Counted from the first letter of the stretch, positions 10,886 through 23,215 are shown. The stretch: 64,000 bases of DNA from Piliocolobus tephrosceles (GCF_002776525.5 NC_045438.1:162212753-162276752); one strand, 5' to 3'. Notes: generated by a model not told the origin, from the letters alone. Made by a program: numbers and translations.

Positions 10886-11670
10886 AATCTCCCAAGGTTT
10901 ATAGGGGAGGCTATATGTGAAGCACCCCAGAGAACACTAAATCTCCCCAGCCCTGATTAGCCTCAGTCTGCACTGACGTGGGCTTGTTCATGACACTCAG
11001 GAAGACTTCAGGGCAAAGGCTGGGAGGAAAAGGAGAACACCAGAACCACTCAAGGCTATGTCATTAACCAGATACATTAGGACACTGGCAATAGATGGTA
11101 GCAGAAAGTTGCATAGGTGGAGGGGCCCAATTTGGTGGTTGAAATAGGAATTTTAATTACAGAACATGAAGATTCTCAAAGTCAAATGGCAGCAGGCAGG
11201 GCTATGTTCCAGATGCTGAGTCTGGGAACAAGGTCTATCCCAAGGGAGTTGGCAAAAGCTAACTCGAGTGTCAGGACCTCAGCAAAGGCAGCTGGGGGAT
11301 TCAGATAGGACTCTAATCCCAAGAGGAAACTAGCAGCAAAAACTGAGCTGAGGCTCAGAAGATCAGTCACATAGATAAGGCTACTATGGAGGGCTTGGGG
11401 TCAAGCTAGAGTTAATGGTTGGATAGGGCTCCACCCAGCTCCTGATGGCCACTGGGAGGCCGGCAGATGCATCCCAGTGGAAGGAACCATGACCCAGGAA
11501 GACTGTCAGTGACAGGTTCTGCAGAGCCTTATGTGAGGGCCTCATTTGGGGTGTCACTTGCCGAATCAGCCAGTGAGAGTCTTCAGTGCCCTAAGCACCA
11601 ACTGAGAGAAAGAAAGCAAGTGACTTAGGGAAGAGTTTTCAGTGCTTCCTGATCAAGGTGGAAAGCTGGA
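10886..11670. other. Intronic DNA before the F13A1 acceptor
   Basis: About 785 bp of what appears to be single-copy intron. No exon or named repeat is visible. Confidence 0.5.
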
Positions 11671-11705
11671 TCTTCCAACCTCTCCTCTCTTTTCCATCCT
11701 TTCAG
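11671..11705 (+). promoter_or_regulatory. F13A1: Splice acceptor of F13A1 terminal exon
   Basis: A pyrimidine-rich run ('tcttccaacctctcctctct' then 'tttccatcctttcag') ends in the AG at 11704-11705. The coding frame opens immediately after it. Confidence 0.9.
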
Positions 11706-11859
11706 TGAAATCCGGCCCAACTCCACCGTGCAATGGGAAGAAGTGTGCCGGCCCTGGGTCTCTGGGCCTCGGAAGCTGATAGCCAGCATGAGCAGTGACT
11801 CCCTGAGACATGTGTATGGCGAGCTGGACGTGCAGATTCAGAGACGACCTGCCATGTGA
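11706..11859 (+). CDS. F13A1: F13A1 terminal coding exon (factor XIII A chain C-terminus)
   Basis: After the AG acceptor the frame reads EIRPNSTVQWEEVC, continues through KLIASMSSDSLRHVYGELD and ends QIQRRPAM with TGA at 11857-11859: 50 codons plus one base (11706) completing a split codon. This is the C-terminal end of the coagulation factor XIII A subunit, a plasma and macrophage/platelet transglutaminase that cross-links fibrin through Gln-Lys isopeptide bonds. The exon encodes part of the last beta-barrel domain, not the catalytic core. Compared with the human protein as I remember it, Pro replaces His in SG(P)RKL and Ala replaces Ser in RRP(A)M. The frame is too short to stand out as an ORF; the splice site, the stop and the matching 3' UTR show it is the genuine gene rather than a processed copy. 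Confidence 0.95.
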
Positions 11860-13415
11860 ATGCACAGGAGGCTGAGATGAACCGTGGCATTTGGCGTTTT
11901 GTAGTCTTGGCTAAGGAAATTCTAACGCAAAAATAGCTCTGCTTTGGCTTAGGTGTGAAGACCCAGACAGGACTGGAGAGGGCCCCAGAGTGGAGATCCC
12001 ACGTACCCCAAAAACATAATTTTCAAAACCCAGGCTATTCGGCATGGAAGTTAGTTGTTAATCTCTCCACCTTCCAAAGAATGCTGAACATTAGTTTTAA
12101 TTAAGCTCTAATTAAGCTCTCATAGCTCATAAGAGTAACAGTCGTCATTTATCATCACAAATGGCTATAGCTCCAAACATCAGTGGGCTCTCTTACCAGG
12201 GAGATTTGCTCAATACCTGGCCTCATTTAAAACAAGACTTCAGATTCCCCACTCAGCCTTTTGGGCATAATAGCACATGATGTGGGCTCTAGAATTCCAG
12301 TCCCCTTTCTTGGGGTCAGGTTCTACCCTCCAGGTCAGAATATTTCTCCCAGGACTGGAGCACAACGTGATTTTTATTTTTCGCAAAGCCAGGAAAAGTT
12401 CTTTCATTTTGCACCTGCAGCCAAGCAAATGCCTGCCAAATTTTACAGATTTACCTTGTGAGAAGAGGTGGCCCCATATTAACAAATTGCATTTGTGGGA
12501 AACTTAATCACCTACAAGGAGATAAGAAAGCAGATGCAGCACTCAAGTCTATTGAATAATGTAGTTTTGCGGTGCATTTTACAGAAGGTGTTGCACTGTG
12601 GCCTGATCAGCAGGAGCCAATATCCCTTACTTTAACCCTTTTTGGGATGCAATACTAGGAAGTAAAGTGAGGGATTTATCTCTTTAGTTAGTGACTATAT
12701 TTCACCCATCTCTCAGGAATCATCTCCTTTGCAGAATGATGCAGGTTCAGGTCCCTTTTTAGAGATGTAATAAGCCCAATAAGATGGAGAAGCTGGTGGA
12801 TCTAGTGACCAGATACATAGAAGGACTGCAACCACTGATTCTCTCTTGTCCTTCACATCACCCATGTTGAGACCGCAGCTTGGCACTCAGGTCCTGAAGG
12901 GTAATATGGACTCAGCCTTGCAAACAGTCAGTGCTAGTTCTGACCCAACCACAGAGGATGCTGACATCATTTGTATTATGTTCCAAGGCCACTACAGACA
13001 AGGCTACCTGCTGTGTATTTGCAAGGCTGATTTATGGCCAGAATTTCCCACTGACATGTATAGGGTGTGATTTAGGCCAGTAGACTGTGATTCTTAGCAA
13101 AAAAAAAAATGAACAGTGATAAGGATACTGGGGGCAAAATCAGAATGGAATGCTCTGGTCTATATAACTACATTTTTAAGCCTTTGAGACTGTTCCTGAG
13201 CCTTCAGCACTAACCTATGAGGGTGAGCTGGTTCCCTCTATATATACATCATACTTAACTTTACTAGTAATCTCACAGCATTTGCCAAGTCTCCCAATAC
13301 CCAATTTTCGAATGAAATGCATTTTGCTAGACAGTTAAACTGGCTTAACTTACTATATTATTATTAATTACAATGTAATAGAAGCTTAAAATAAAGTTAA
13401 ACTGATTATATTTGC
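11860..13415 (+). other. F13A1: F13A1 3' UTR
   Basis: About 1.55 kb from the stop codon to just past the AATAAA at 13390, close to the length I recall for the human transcript. It appears free of interspersed repeats, unlike the DNA on either side. A small direct repeat (taattaagctc) lies near 12100-12120. The exact cleavage point is inferred from the signal position. Confidence 0.8.
13390..13395 (+). promoter_or_regulatory. F13A1: F13A1 polyadenylation signal AATAAA
   Basis: A canonical hexamer in 'cttaaaataaagttaaactg', followed by 'gcagaggtgaatgctttta', a G/T-containing downstream element. Position and spacing fit the end of the 3' UTR. Confidence 0.8.
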
Positions 13416-14252
13416 ATCTGAGCAGAGGTGAATGCTTTTAATTTTTAATATAACACACTACTAATCACAACTTCTTGAGAAACTATCCTTCCTCGGCAGT
13501 AGACAACCCAACCTAGATAGGAAAACAAGCATTTATCCTCTAAAGAAAATGACTCTAACAGGTGTTAATGTCACCGTTTTCTTCACCTATCTCTTTCTAC
13601 ATTTTATTGACTATATTCACTGAAGGATCAAGTTGCATATTTAGTTCAAAAACCAGTTTCCAGAAACTATAAAATCTCTGTAGGTATTTTCTCATAAATA
13701 ATCTCATGAACCATTGTGGTGAATCAGTGGATAGCCAGCATGGAGACCTGCATAATGAACACCTGTTATGGTCTTACAACAATCATATATAGGAGATCCT
13801 ATATTCATGGCAGACATTACCGAACAATTGTAGCTCAGATAAGACCTCATAATCTTTCTCAATTCCAGGTAGCAACTAGCAATTGATTTGAAACTGGCAC
13901 CCAAGATGGAACCTGTTTGTCACACTTACCCTTAGAGCCAGCCCATTCCCTCTGATAGCTGGGATTTCACACATGCATTAATGCTATGGCTCTAAGAATT
14001 ATAATTTAGCAATGGTAACAAGCAATGTGTCTCAGGTAGCAGCAGGACTTTGAGTTCCAGCTCTCCCTGAGTCTCTACCTATGCTAGTCCTCAGTGCTTT
14101 TAAACAAATCCTTATTAGTGTTTGGAACTTCAATGACAAAAGAGGGGAAACATAAGAAACATAAATATTTTTGTTTCTTTTGGTTCTCCTCGGGGATATC
14201 TCAAACAAACCTCAACAATAACACATATAACATGATGATGATGATGAAGATA
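13416..14252. other. Intergenic DNA downstream of F13A1
   Basis: No gene or named repeat is visible. A short ATG-triplet run (14233-14247) borders the tetranucleotide array. Confidence 0.5.
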
Positions 14253-14261
14253 TAGATAGAT

Positions 14262-14304
<43 letters not shown>

Positions 14305-14310
14305 GATAGA
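14253..14310. repeat. (GATA)n microsatellite
   Basis: About 14 GATA/TAGA units with a TGA interruption near each end (tagatgatagatag). Arrays like this are typically length-polymorphic. Confidence 0.95.
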
Positions 14311-16259
14311 TTGTTTTGCAAATATTTCACCTCATCAGTCTTGTGACAGAAGTAAATATAACTATCTCCATAATTAATACCCTAATTGAGCCTAGGAAGC
14401 CATGTATCGTGGCAAATCAAGCTGGGGGTGGGAGTGAGCAGTGAAACAACTCTGATTTCAGAATCACCATTTGCTGTACACTGTTTAAATCTTTTGTTGC
14501 CTCCTCAGAGTTTTAAGAATGCTGGCTTAAGACCAACTTCAGGAATCTTTGAAGAGCTGCAGTAGAGCAACAAATAAAAAACATGTATAAATTTATATTA
14601 GAAATGTCACGGGAAATGGAGTTTGTGCTAGACTCATTGGCACTCAAAAGTCACAAAATCCCAGGGGGAAAGTCACTGCTTATGAACATTCGTCCAATGT
14701 TATTACAAAGTTAATAGTCAGCCAACCCAACCATCAATTCATTCACCTTTTCTACCATCCAGCCATCTGCCTACATCCAGACAACCGTCTAGCCTTCCAG
14801 CCATCTATCCATCCTTTTTTTCCAACTATCCACCCATGCATACATCAGGTATCATTTTAGAGAACAGAGATTTCAAGATAAAAATTCCATGGTTCCTGCC
14901 CAGAAAGAGTTCATTAAGCAGAGGAGTAGCAAGATATTTAAACAGATAATCCACAACCAGATAATAGAGCTATGCCCAGACTGCCATAGGAATAAAGACA
15001 AAAAGATGTCTGAAGAAGCCTTCCTTGACGTACCCAGGAATAAAGGAGGAAAGGTTCAGTTTGAATCTTGAAAAAATAATAGGTAAATTGGAGACCATTT
15101 AACAAAGAGGAGCCCGTGTAACAACCTAGAGAGAAGACCATGAACAGGGCCCCCAACTGGCTTGGGATGGAGAGATGGTAAGCATCCAGTGAGAAAAGGT
15201 GGGGCCAAAAACACAGGAGTGGGTCAGAGTTGGAGCACTTCCTGAAATGAGAATTTGTTTCTTCTGGTCTGTATTGTAGAGTAGAACTAAGAGAGGCTGC
15301 TAGGAACAAACTGGATACAAAACTAAAAGTTATGGGTGGCTCAAGGAGTGACAGGGCCAAGAAAGTATGGGGCAGAATGTCCTAATCAGGACAGTGAAGA
15401 AGGTGTCAGAATGGGGGCATGGCCATAGTTGGATTCAAGGATGGGAAATGAGACCTACCAGGCTCAAGTGGATAAAGTGGGAGAGATAGCATGTAGAGAC
15501 AGATAGCTGCCTGTGTCAGAAACTATAGAATTATAGTAGTGTCTATATAATTTGGTCAGCCAAGTAAAATCACCATGAGCAGGGACTGCTGAAGACCCAG
15601 AATCTTGCCCCTCAGGTCAAGCTTATGTCTGTCTTTGAGACAAAGTTCTCTCCAACCCAGTACCTCAAAGAAATGAGCTGCTTCTAGAGACATTCCTTCA
15701 CACCTTAGGACAAGTTTGTCCTTCTGTTCTCACCACCCCAACTCATTCAAACTCAATTTTGCCTTCCCAAGCACCTTCCTTTCTCCATAAGAATGAAACA
15801 AACAAACAAAAAGCTTTTTAGTGTGTCTGTAAGAAATTTCTTTGTTGAAACAAACAAATAAAATGAGAAACAAAGCACCTCAGTTCCATCGGGAAAAGGG
15901 TCAGGGAAATTGTGTTCACCTCAATTGCCAGGAATTATACTCAGCATTTTCTAGCTCTAAAGACAATGGTCATTTTTAAAAGATACTTGGTAAACCAGTT
16001 GCTGATACTACTCATGAACTCCCATGCATTTCCACACTAATCATTGTTCTAGGACTTACATAATTATCTAAGTAATGTTTCAACAGTCCTGAAACTAACA
16101 TAATGGGTCCTAATGAGCATTTCCTATTAGTAAACAGCATGTACCTATAAACGAAAAGGATTCTTTACTCTCTTTTCTGATTTGAACAAGTTTAGACAGT
16201 GGGAAGGTACAGTATGAAAAATATGTTACCACCAGATTTAGGATTTATTATAAAGGTGG
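14311..16259. other. Intergenic DNA, includes a degenerate CATC-rich patch
   Basis: About 1.95 kb. A degenerate CATC/CCAT-rich stretch lies at about 14735-14850. An antisense open frame of 140 codons (14938-15360) has no recognisable domain. No named repeat is otherwise assigned; an old L2/MIR relic near 14850-15150 is possible but unproven. Confidence 0.45.
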
Positions 16260-16945
16260 TAGATTTTAAATGACCATAAAATGATTGTCACTTTCCATTG
16301 AGAGATAAGACCCACATTCCCTCTCCTGCCCTTAATTCTAGGTGGGCTGTGACTGCTTTGAAAGAATGTGATAAAAAACAATGCTGCCAATTCTCAGCTC
16401 CAAGCCTTGGAAAACTGGCAGTTTCCACTTATTATCTCTTGAAATTCTCTTCATAGAAGCCCTGAGCTTCTGCATAAAGGCTCAACTACTCTGAGACTCC
16501 CATGCTGGAGAAGCCACGTGTATACACACTTCAACCCTACTCCGAGCTCAGCCTTCCAGCAACCTCCACCAAGTCCATCCTGGCTCTCCAGATCAGCCCA
16601 TCCATCAGCTGAACACCACCAAATGACCTCAGTCAATGTCACTTAAGAATCACCCTGCCCAGCCTTGCCCAAATTCCTTTCCACCAAATGATAAGACAGT
16701 TGGTTTTCAATTTTTTATTGATACATAATATACGTACATATTTATGGAGTTATATGCATAGAATGTATAATGAGCAAGTCAGGAAGTTTAGGGTATCCAT
16801 CACCATGAGCATTCATCATTTTCATGTGATGGGAATATTTCAAGTCCCCACTTCAAGCTATTTTAAGCGTGCAATCCATTGTTGTAACTGTTATTTTAAG
16901 CCACTAGATTTGAGGTCATTGGTAATGCAGTAAAACATTACCAGA
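16260..16945 (+). mobile_element. MLT1-type LTR split by an L1M fragment
   Basis: The left part has MLT1-like landmarks ('taggtgggctgtgactgctt', 'gagactcccatgctggagaa', 'gccacgtgtatacacac'). The right part resumes after 16890 with the LTR end pattern 'ttattttaagccactagatt'. The two halves are in matching order, with an inverted L1M piece between them. Family assignment is from memory. Confidence 0.6.
16703..16890 (-). mobile_element. L1M 3' UTR fragment inside the MLT1 LTR
   Basis: 'ttttttattgatacataata', 'gaatgtataatgagcaagtc' and 'gggtatccatcaccatgagc' are complements of an L1M 3' UTR. About 190 bp survives. No clear target duplication remains. Confidence 0.7.
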
Positions 16946-18984
16946 ACACTAAGTTTAACAAGCTCAGGAAAAAGAGCAATTTACTGGTTAATGCTATTCT
17001 TTGCTTCAAGGAAATGCTTAGTGTTTTTGAACTTTATCTGTTCTTTCTGAAGAATATGTACAGATACGCAGTTTGTTGTCTCTCAGAAGCCTTCACATAT
17101 GTCAAGAGACCTAATGTGTACTCCTGAGCATAATAGTTTAAGCATTGCCATTTCCTTTAACTCTTCCTGCTAAACTGTGGTTTTATGGGCCTTCCACCAT
17201 CCTTATCTCCATCCAGATTTGGTTAGATGCTGTTAGGAATAACTTGAAGAAGAGAGAGATAGCACAGTGATGAAAGATGGCATTTCTCTTTCACAAAAAC
17301 CCAGGAAATGAGGCCTTCCTGTGGATAACTTTGAAGAGATACCAGATTCTCTAGTGGCCCCATGAACCAGCCTACCTGTGAACTGAAGTACTCAGGAATG
17401 GCCAGTGTGGTCATAAGCTCCCATTCTATTTTTTCTTTTTGGATATTTAAAAATGTCTTGATGTGCACATAGATTTATACCGATATAGCCCAAACTATGT
17501 GAAACAAAATAGAATAAAGTAATTTACTTTTATATTGGTTATACCTAAACCCAAAATTTGCAGCCCCTGGAATTAGTAAACCTAATAATGTCCTGGAACC
17601 AAGTGTTTCCGGTTAAAGGCGAGTCAGAAGCCAGCCATGGGTGTAGGAAGTCAGGTGCACTTTGGCATGACTGACAGCAGTGACCCAAGATCCGTCTGGC
17701 CTTCTAGCCATGTGTCCTCAGCCCTCACCGGTGGTCACAATGACCAGCCATTCTCCTGCTCAGACTCATTCTACAAGGCCAATTTATGCCACAGCTGGGG
17801 CCCCATGTTTTTGGGTAAACCCTTTCATCAGAGCACTGCCCAAGAACCATGGAAGGCCCATGTCTAGGTGGTCTTCTGAGGTCCCTGACAGAATACACTG
17901 GGAGTGCTTCTCTCTGGCAAATCTTCATTGTTCTTTTCTGTCAATCAGTATGACACAGCCCTCAGAAAGGGGAAGGGCATCTGATTTGCCATTCCATACC
18001 TTTTTCCTCAGAAGAAAGATTCCTAAATTTCATAGAGGATGTCCTTCTATTGTGAACCATAACATTTAACATGGTTTTTGAATGTTTTCCTACCACAATG
18101 ACATTTTTATTCTCCTACTTTTGATGACATTTTATTATTCACTGTTTCTTTACAGTTTCAGGTGCTAGCCCCATAAGGCTAATGTTACCCACACCTCAAA
18201 TTTGAACATCTATATCTTTCAGGGACTTTCAGGTAACAAGTACACACAACCACTGAGCATCGCCCTATCCAAACCAAGCCTATCAAGGCTGAAGCACCCA
18301 TGTATTGGCCTGCTACTTTCAAGTTTGCTTTTTTGTACGTTACTTTTATTATAGATACAAGGTTAAGCTCATATGATTCTGTCGTCTTGGCTATAACCAT
18401 GAATTCAAAAATTATGGCTCCAATAAAGGAATCTGCCTTTTATGCTTATCATTAAAAAGAAATGCTGGGTATCTTCAATAATATTCCAATTAGCTTTATT
18501 GAGTACACAATGCTAAAACTCATATAGATCAACAAAATAGTATTACTGATGCAAAATTGAAAAATAGATATAATACAATAAAACCTCTCTCTGTGACGAA
18601 AAACAATAGGCTTCAGTGATATCTTCACTAGCAATATTAACCAGACAATGAAGGCTATTAACTGGGAAAGTTAAGCTTAAAGAAAGAGAAAAGCCCAAGC
18701 TCATTTAAATCATCTAAATATAAAAGCACTCTACTTCAACCATTTCTTTAATCCTGGGTATCTCCTAAAAGTCTAATTTAAGGATAACAACGGTTTCCAT
18801 GCATTCTAAATACACACAAGATATAAAATATAATGAAGTACTGACTGTATCTTGCTTTTTGAAAATTAACATATCAGGTAATTAGATATCCAAAAGATTA
18901 TGATCACTGTTATTCTTCTTATTAGTAGTAGTAGCAGTACCAATGAAGTATGCTATTAAAATTCCATGGGATAGTTTGTCCTGT
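16946..18984. other. Intergenic DNA, no recognised element
   Basis: About 2 kb without a supported gene or repeat. The longest open frame (17680-18069) has low-complexity composition and no recognisable domain. Confidence 0.45.
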
Positions 18985-19536
18985 GCTAAACTGAGAGGCA
19001 GCAAAGAATCCTGCTGACATAGTGAAATAAAAATTGGTCTTGGACACTGCTTGTAAAGTGCAAATTGGTGCAACCCCTTTGGCAATCTATTTAGCATTAC
19101 CTGCTAGATCTGAACAAAGGCTATGACCCAGTAATCCTACTCCCAGGTATATTTCCAACAGAAATATGCTACAATAGAATGGACAAATACACTGTGGCAT
19201 ATTTACAATTAAATAACACACAGCAATGAGAATATTAAAAATATATAGTAAGATAAATATCTCCACAAAACACAATACTATATAAAACATTGTAAGACGA
19301 AAGAACTGCAGCCTAACATTGAAATAAACAAAACCAGACACTAAAAAGTATATGTCATAACATTATTCTATTTATTCAGAGTTCAAAAATAGACAAAACT
19401 CATCAATAGGTTAGAAGTCAGGATGGTGGTTATCCTTGGAAGAGGGACTCAAGGGACACAAGAGAGCTTCTGGGAAACTGGAAGTATTCTGTTTCTTGAT
19501 CTGGGAATTGTAAAACTTCTTTAAAATACACATCTA
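18985..19536 (+). mobile_element. L1ME/L1M ORF2 C-terminus and 3' UTR
   Basis: 'caacccctttggcaatctat' followed by 'gacccagtaatcctactccc' and 'aggtatatttccaacagaaa' is the L1 ORF2 C-terminal pattern (DPVILLPGIFPTE-like) with a later 'caaaaccagacac' stretch. It is heavily decayed. The 5' edge is approximate; the 3' edge is cut by the Alu. Confidence 0.7.
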
Positions 19537-19829
19537 GGCCGGGCACAGTGGCTCACACCCATAATCCCAGCAAGTTGAGAGGCCAAAGCGGAGGGATTAC
19601 TTGAGGTCAGGAGTTCCAGACCAGCCTGGCCAACATGGTGAAATCTCGTCTCTACTAAAAATACAAAAATTAGCCAGGTGTGGTAGCACATGCCTGTAAT
19701 CCCAGCTGCACGAGAATAGCCTGAACCCAGGAGGCAGAGGTTGCAGTGAGCCAAGATCATGCCACTGTTCTCCAGCCTGGGCAACAGAGTGAGACTCCAT
19801 CTCAAAAAAAAAAAAAAAAAGAAAAGAAA
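19537..19829 (+). mobile_element. AluS/J element
   Basis: Starts ggccgggcacagtggctcac, has both Alu arms and ends in an A-tail at 19804-19820. The middle of the right arm lacks about 15-18 bases ('cccagctgcacgagaatagc'). An imperfect target duplication (aaatacacat / aaatacatat) flanks it. Confidence 0.95.
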
Positions 19830-19841
19830 TACATATTCATT

Positions 19842-20410
19842 ATTATATTCATTATTTATTGCTCTTGTGACATATTACCCCAAAACTTAGCTGCTTGAAA
19901 CAATATTTATATCTCACAGTTTTGTGGGTCAGGAATCCAGGCATGACTTACTGGGTCTTCTGGCTCATGTTTGCTCACTAGGCTGCCATCAGCTAGCCAG
20001 AGCTGTAGTCTTATCTGAAGGATTGACTGGGACATGATCTGCTTTCAAGTTTGTTCACAGGTTCCACACAGACTAGTAGACTGAGGGCCTTGGTTCTTTG
20101 CTAGCTGCTGGTGGGAGGTCACTCTCAGGTTTTGTCATGTGAATTTCTCTCCAGGGCAGCTCACAACTTGACATTTGGCTTCCATCATGGTGAGAAATCA
20201 AGAGAGCAAGATAGGGCAGGCAAGAGAGAAGCCAAAATCTTTCTGTGGTCTAATCTCAGAAGTGACAGCCCATCATTTTTGTTGTATACTCAAAGTGAGT
20301 CACTGAGTCCAGCCCACAGTCAAAGGTTGGGAAATACACAAGGGCATGGATATTAGGAGGCAAAGATCATCGGGCTGATGGCTTTATTTAAGATAGGATC
20401 TGATATGTTG
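19842..20410 (-). mobile_element. Old LTR-like repeat (MaLR/MLT-like), family uncertain
   Basis: 'acatattaccccaaaactta', 'gctgcttgaaacaatattta', 'tctcacagttttgtgggtca' and 'agggcagctcacaacttgac' match the layout of an abundant mammalian repeat that I associate with inverted MLT-type LTRs. The exact family is not recognised and other assignments are possible. Confidence 0.45.
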
Positions 20411-21964
20411 GGATGCAAATGTAATTGCTAATGTAATTGCTTGTGTGTTTAAAGGCAAGATTTTTCTAACTGTATTTTATGTTATTCTCATAAAACAGTC
20501 ACATGATGTGTTTAAAACTATATGCCATATTATTTAGTAGAGTTCTTTTATTTTGACTTGGCATTGACAAGAACTGAATCCTTAGTTTACAAGCTTACAC
20601 AGACCAGCTTCAAGCTCTCTACATTTTATACCTTGTTTCTTCCACATACATCCAGTGCTGGGCACCATAGGTCACATTCACCTGTACCATAGTAGATCTT
20701 TGGCCCTGCACTTTTGTAAATAAAAGATGGCAGTATTATTCCTAGAAGTCATCCTTCAGCTGAGGCAGCTAGAAGTAACTTCACTATACACCAGAGAGGT
20801 GATGAATCACAGAATATAAAGTGAATAAATATAAAGTGAATCTATCCCCAATATATCCCTCCCTTATCTGGGTCCCCAAAACGCCTGTGTATAGTCTAAT
20901 GCCATCTAATGCAAAGAGAAATAGGCTGGGGAAAAACACATAATTTAACTAATTATGGTGAAACCATCTTCCTTTTACAGTATTTAAAAATAGTTATCAT
21001 GTCAAAACAATGCCAGTGCTCCTTCAGAGCTTTAGAAGGGCACAGTGCAAGTGAGTGGCCCTGGAGCGTGAGCTTGTCAGCATCATGGCTCGTCTTCCTG
21101 AGCAATGGCTGAAGTGGGATCTCTGTTACTGCACACATCTTTGGCGCCTTGGAGTGCATTTGATCCTCATCTTACATGTCCCGGGCCCTGTGATTTTGTG
21201 ATACCCTGAGACTCTGACCTTAAACAGTTTTCATTCTCAGTAAGTCCATAGATTTTGGGAGAAATGCAAAGAAACAGTAAAAACTAAAATGGCATGCTTT
21301 TAGTTAGGTGTAAAGGAGAGTTTAAGCAGTCTTTTCAATGTGGATTATGAATCTCTCCAATAAGTGAAAATGAAATTAAATTCAACTTACCTTTACTTGA
21401 GAACTTACTACAAGTAAAGCATTATAGAGGTGATATGGAAGAACACAGAACTTAGACAAATCATATGGATTAACTAATCTTATCTAAATGGCCTTATAAA
21501 ATGGTTCATTAAACCTGGCTTAGGTGATTAAATAAGAAAAATTATTTTGCAAATCAGGAAGTATATCTTTGAATTTGTAACCCTTGGCATCCCTAATGGC
21601 AGTCTATCTTCCTGAGATGAATATTAACCAAAGAGCAGATAATAAATTGGCATTTTAAGACTACAGTGATTCTGTGTTTCAACAACTAACATGCAGCGGA
21701 ATAATCAGTGTGAGTTTATAAACTGCCTACACCATCGAAAGATCATGAATCATCAAAAAGCAGAGTTTTGTTGTTTAACTTTATATAGCTTTTTACTCAT
21801 CTTTTCTATGTCTTTCCTTTCTCTCTAAATATAAGAAACAGATGTAAATGTGATAGTATTAAAGGAAATTATCATAAAAGTCAATGAAAATAGGTCCAGC
21901 TAAAAACGACTGCATGTTGAGAGAAAGAGAAAGAGAGAGGCTATTGTCTTTATCTTAAGGTCTC
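20411..21964. other. Intergenic DNA, no recognised element
   Basis: About 1.55 kb with no supported gene, exon or named repeat. Confidence 0.45.
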
Positions 21965-23215
21965 TTTCAAAATTTTTTTATTTTTAATTTTTGTGGGTAT
22001 GTTGTAGGTGTTTATATTTGTGGGTTACATGAGATATTTTGATACAGGCATGCAATGCATAATTATCGTATCGGGATAAAGTATCCATCACCTCAAGCAT
22101 TTATTTTTTGTGTTTCCAACAATCCAACTGTATTCTTTTAGTTATTTAAAAATGTACGATTAAATTATTTTTTACTATAGTTGCCCTATTATACTATCAG
22201 ATACCAAGTCTTATTTATTCTTTCTATTTTTTTTTTTTTTTTGTACTCATTAACCATCCTTTCTCCTGCCCCTTCTCACTGACTACCCTTCCTAACCTCT
22301 GGTAACCATCCTTCTATTCTTTTCTCCATCAGTTCAATTGTTTTAACTTTTAGTACCCACAGATAAGGAAGAACATGTGATGTTTGTCTTTCTGTGCCTG
22401 GTTTATTTCACTTAACGTAATGACCTCCAGTTCTATATATGGTGTTACAAGTGACTGAATCTCATTCTTTTTTTCTCCATTGCGTATATGTACTATATTT
22501 TCTTTATCTGTTTGTCAGTGATGGACACTTAGGTAGCTTCTGAATCTTGCCTATTATAAGCAGTGCTGCAATGAACATGAGAGTGCAGATATCTCTTTGA
22601 TACACTGATATCCTTTCTTTGGGTTGTATACCTAGGAGTGGAATTGCTGGATCATATGATAACTCTAATTTTAGTTTTTCTGGGGAACCTCTAAACTGTA
22701 CTCCGCAGTGGTTGTACTAATTTACATTCCCGCCTGTGTACAAGGGTTCCCTTTCCTCCACATCCTTGTCAGCTTTTGTTATTGCCTGTTTTATGGAAAT
22801 AAGCCATTTTAACTGGGGTGAGATGATATCTTATTGCAGTTTTGGTTTGCATTTCTTTGATGATCACTGATGTTGAGCATCTTTTCACATATCTGCCATT
22901 TGTATATTGTCTTTTGAGAAATGTCTACTCAGACCTTTTTGCCCATTTTAAAATCAGATTATTGTATTTTTTTCTTGCAGAGTCAGTTGAGCTCCTTATA
23001 TATTCTGGTTATTAGTCCCTTGTCTGATGGGTGGTTTGCAAATATTTTCTCCCATTCTGTCTCTTCACTTTGTTGGTTGTTTTGTTTGCTGTGCAGAAGC
23101 TTTTTAACTTGATGTGATCCCATTTTGCTTTGGTTGCCTGTGCCTGTGAAACTATTGCTTAGAAGTCTTTGCCCATTCCAATGTCCTGGAGAGTATCTTA
23201 AGCCTCTTAACATCC
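21965..23215 (-). mobile_element. L1M (L1MA/MB) 3' part, 1.25 kb
   Basis: Complement of an L1 3' UTR and the last third of ORF2. The minus-strand frame at the right end reads EWEKIFANHPSDKGLITRIYK, a hallmark of ORF2 C-terminal sequence. The T-rich left end is the A-tail complement. A 17-bp T-run at about 22230-22246 interrupts the 3' UTR. Confidence 0.9.

Larger units (their letters stand above)
1..11705 (+). other. F13A1: Last intron (intron 14) of F13A1, partial
   Basis: This span precedes the splice acceptor of the F13A1 terminal exon at 11706, so it is read as the 3' part of the last intron; its donor and exon 14 lie outside the window. More than half of it is interspersed repeat: two sense L1s (1-302 and 2760-8924), two antisense L1 fragments, an MLT1-type LTR and a MIR. 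The phase at the acceptor (one base completing a split codon) fits an Arg codon spanning the exon junction, as I recall for the human protein, but the other half of the codon is not visible here. Confidence 0.85.

Noticed and set aside
1..11705. F13A1 exon 14
   Set aside because: I searched the intron for sequence coding the residues expected before the last exon and found none; it most likely lies upstream of the window.
14938..15360. 140-codon minus-strand open frame in intergenic DNA
   Set aside because: No recognisable domain, no splice or promoter context; chance-length for this composition.
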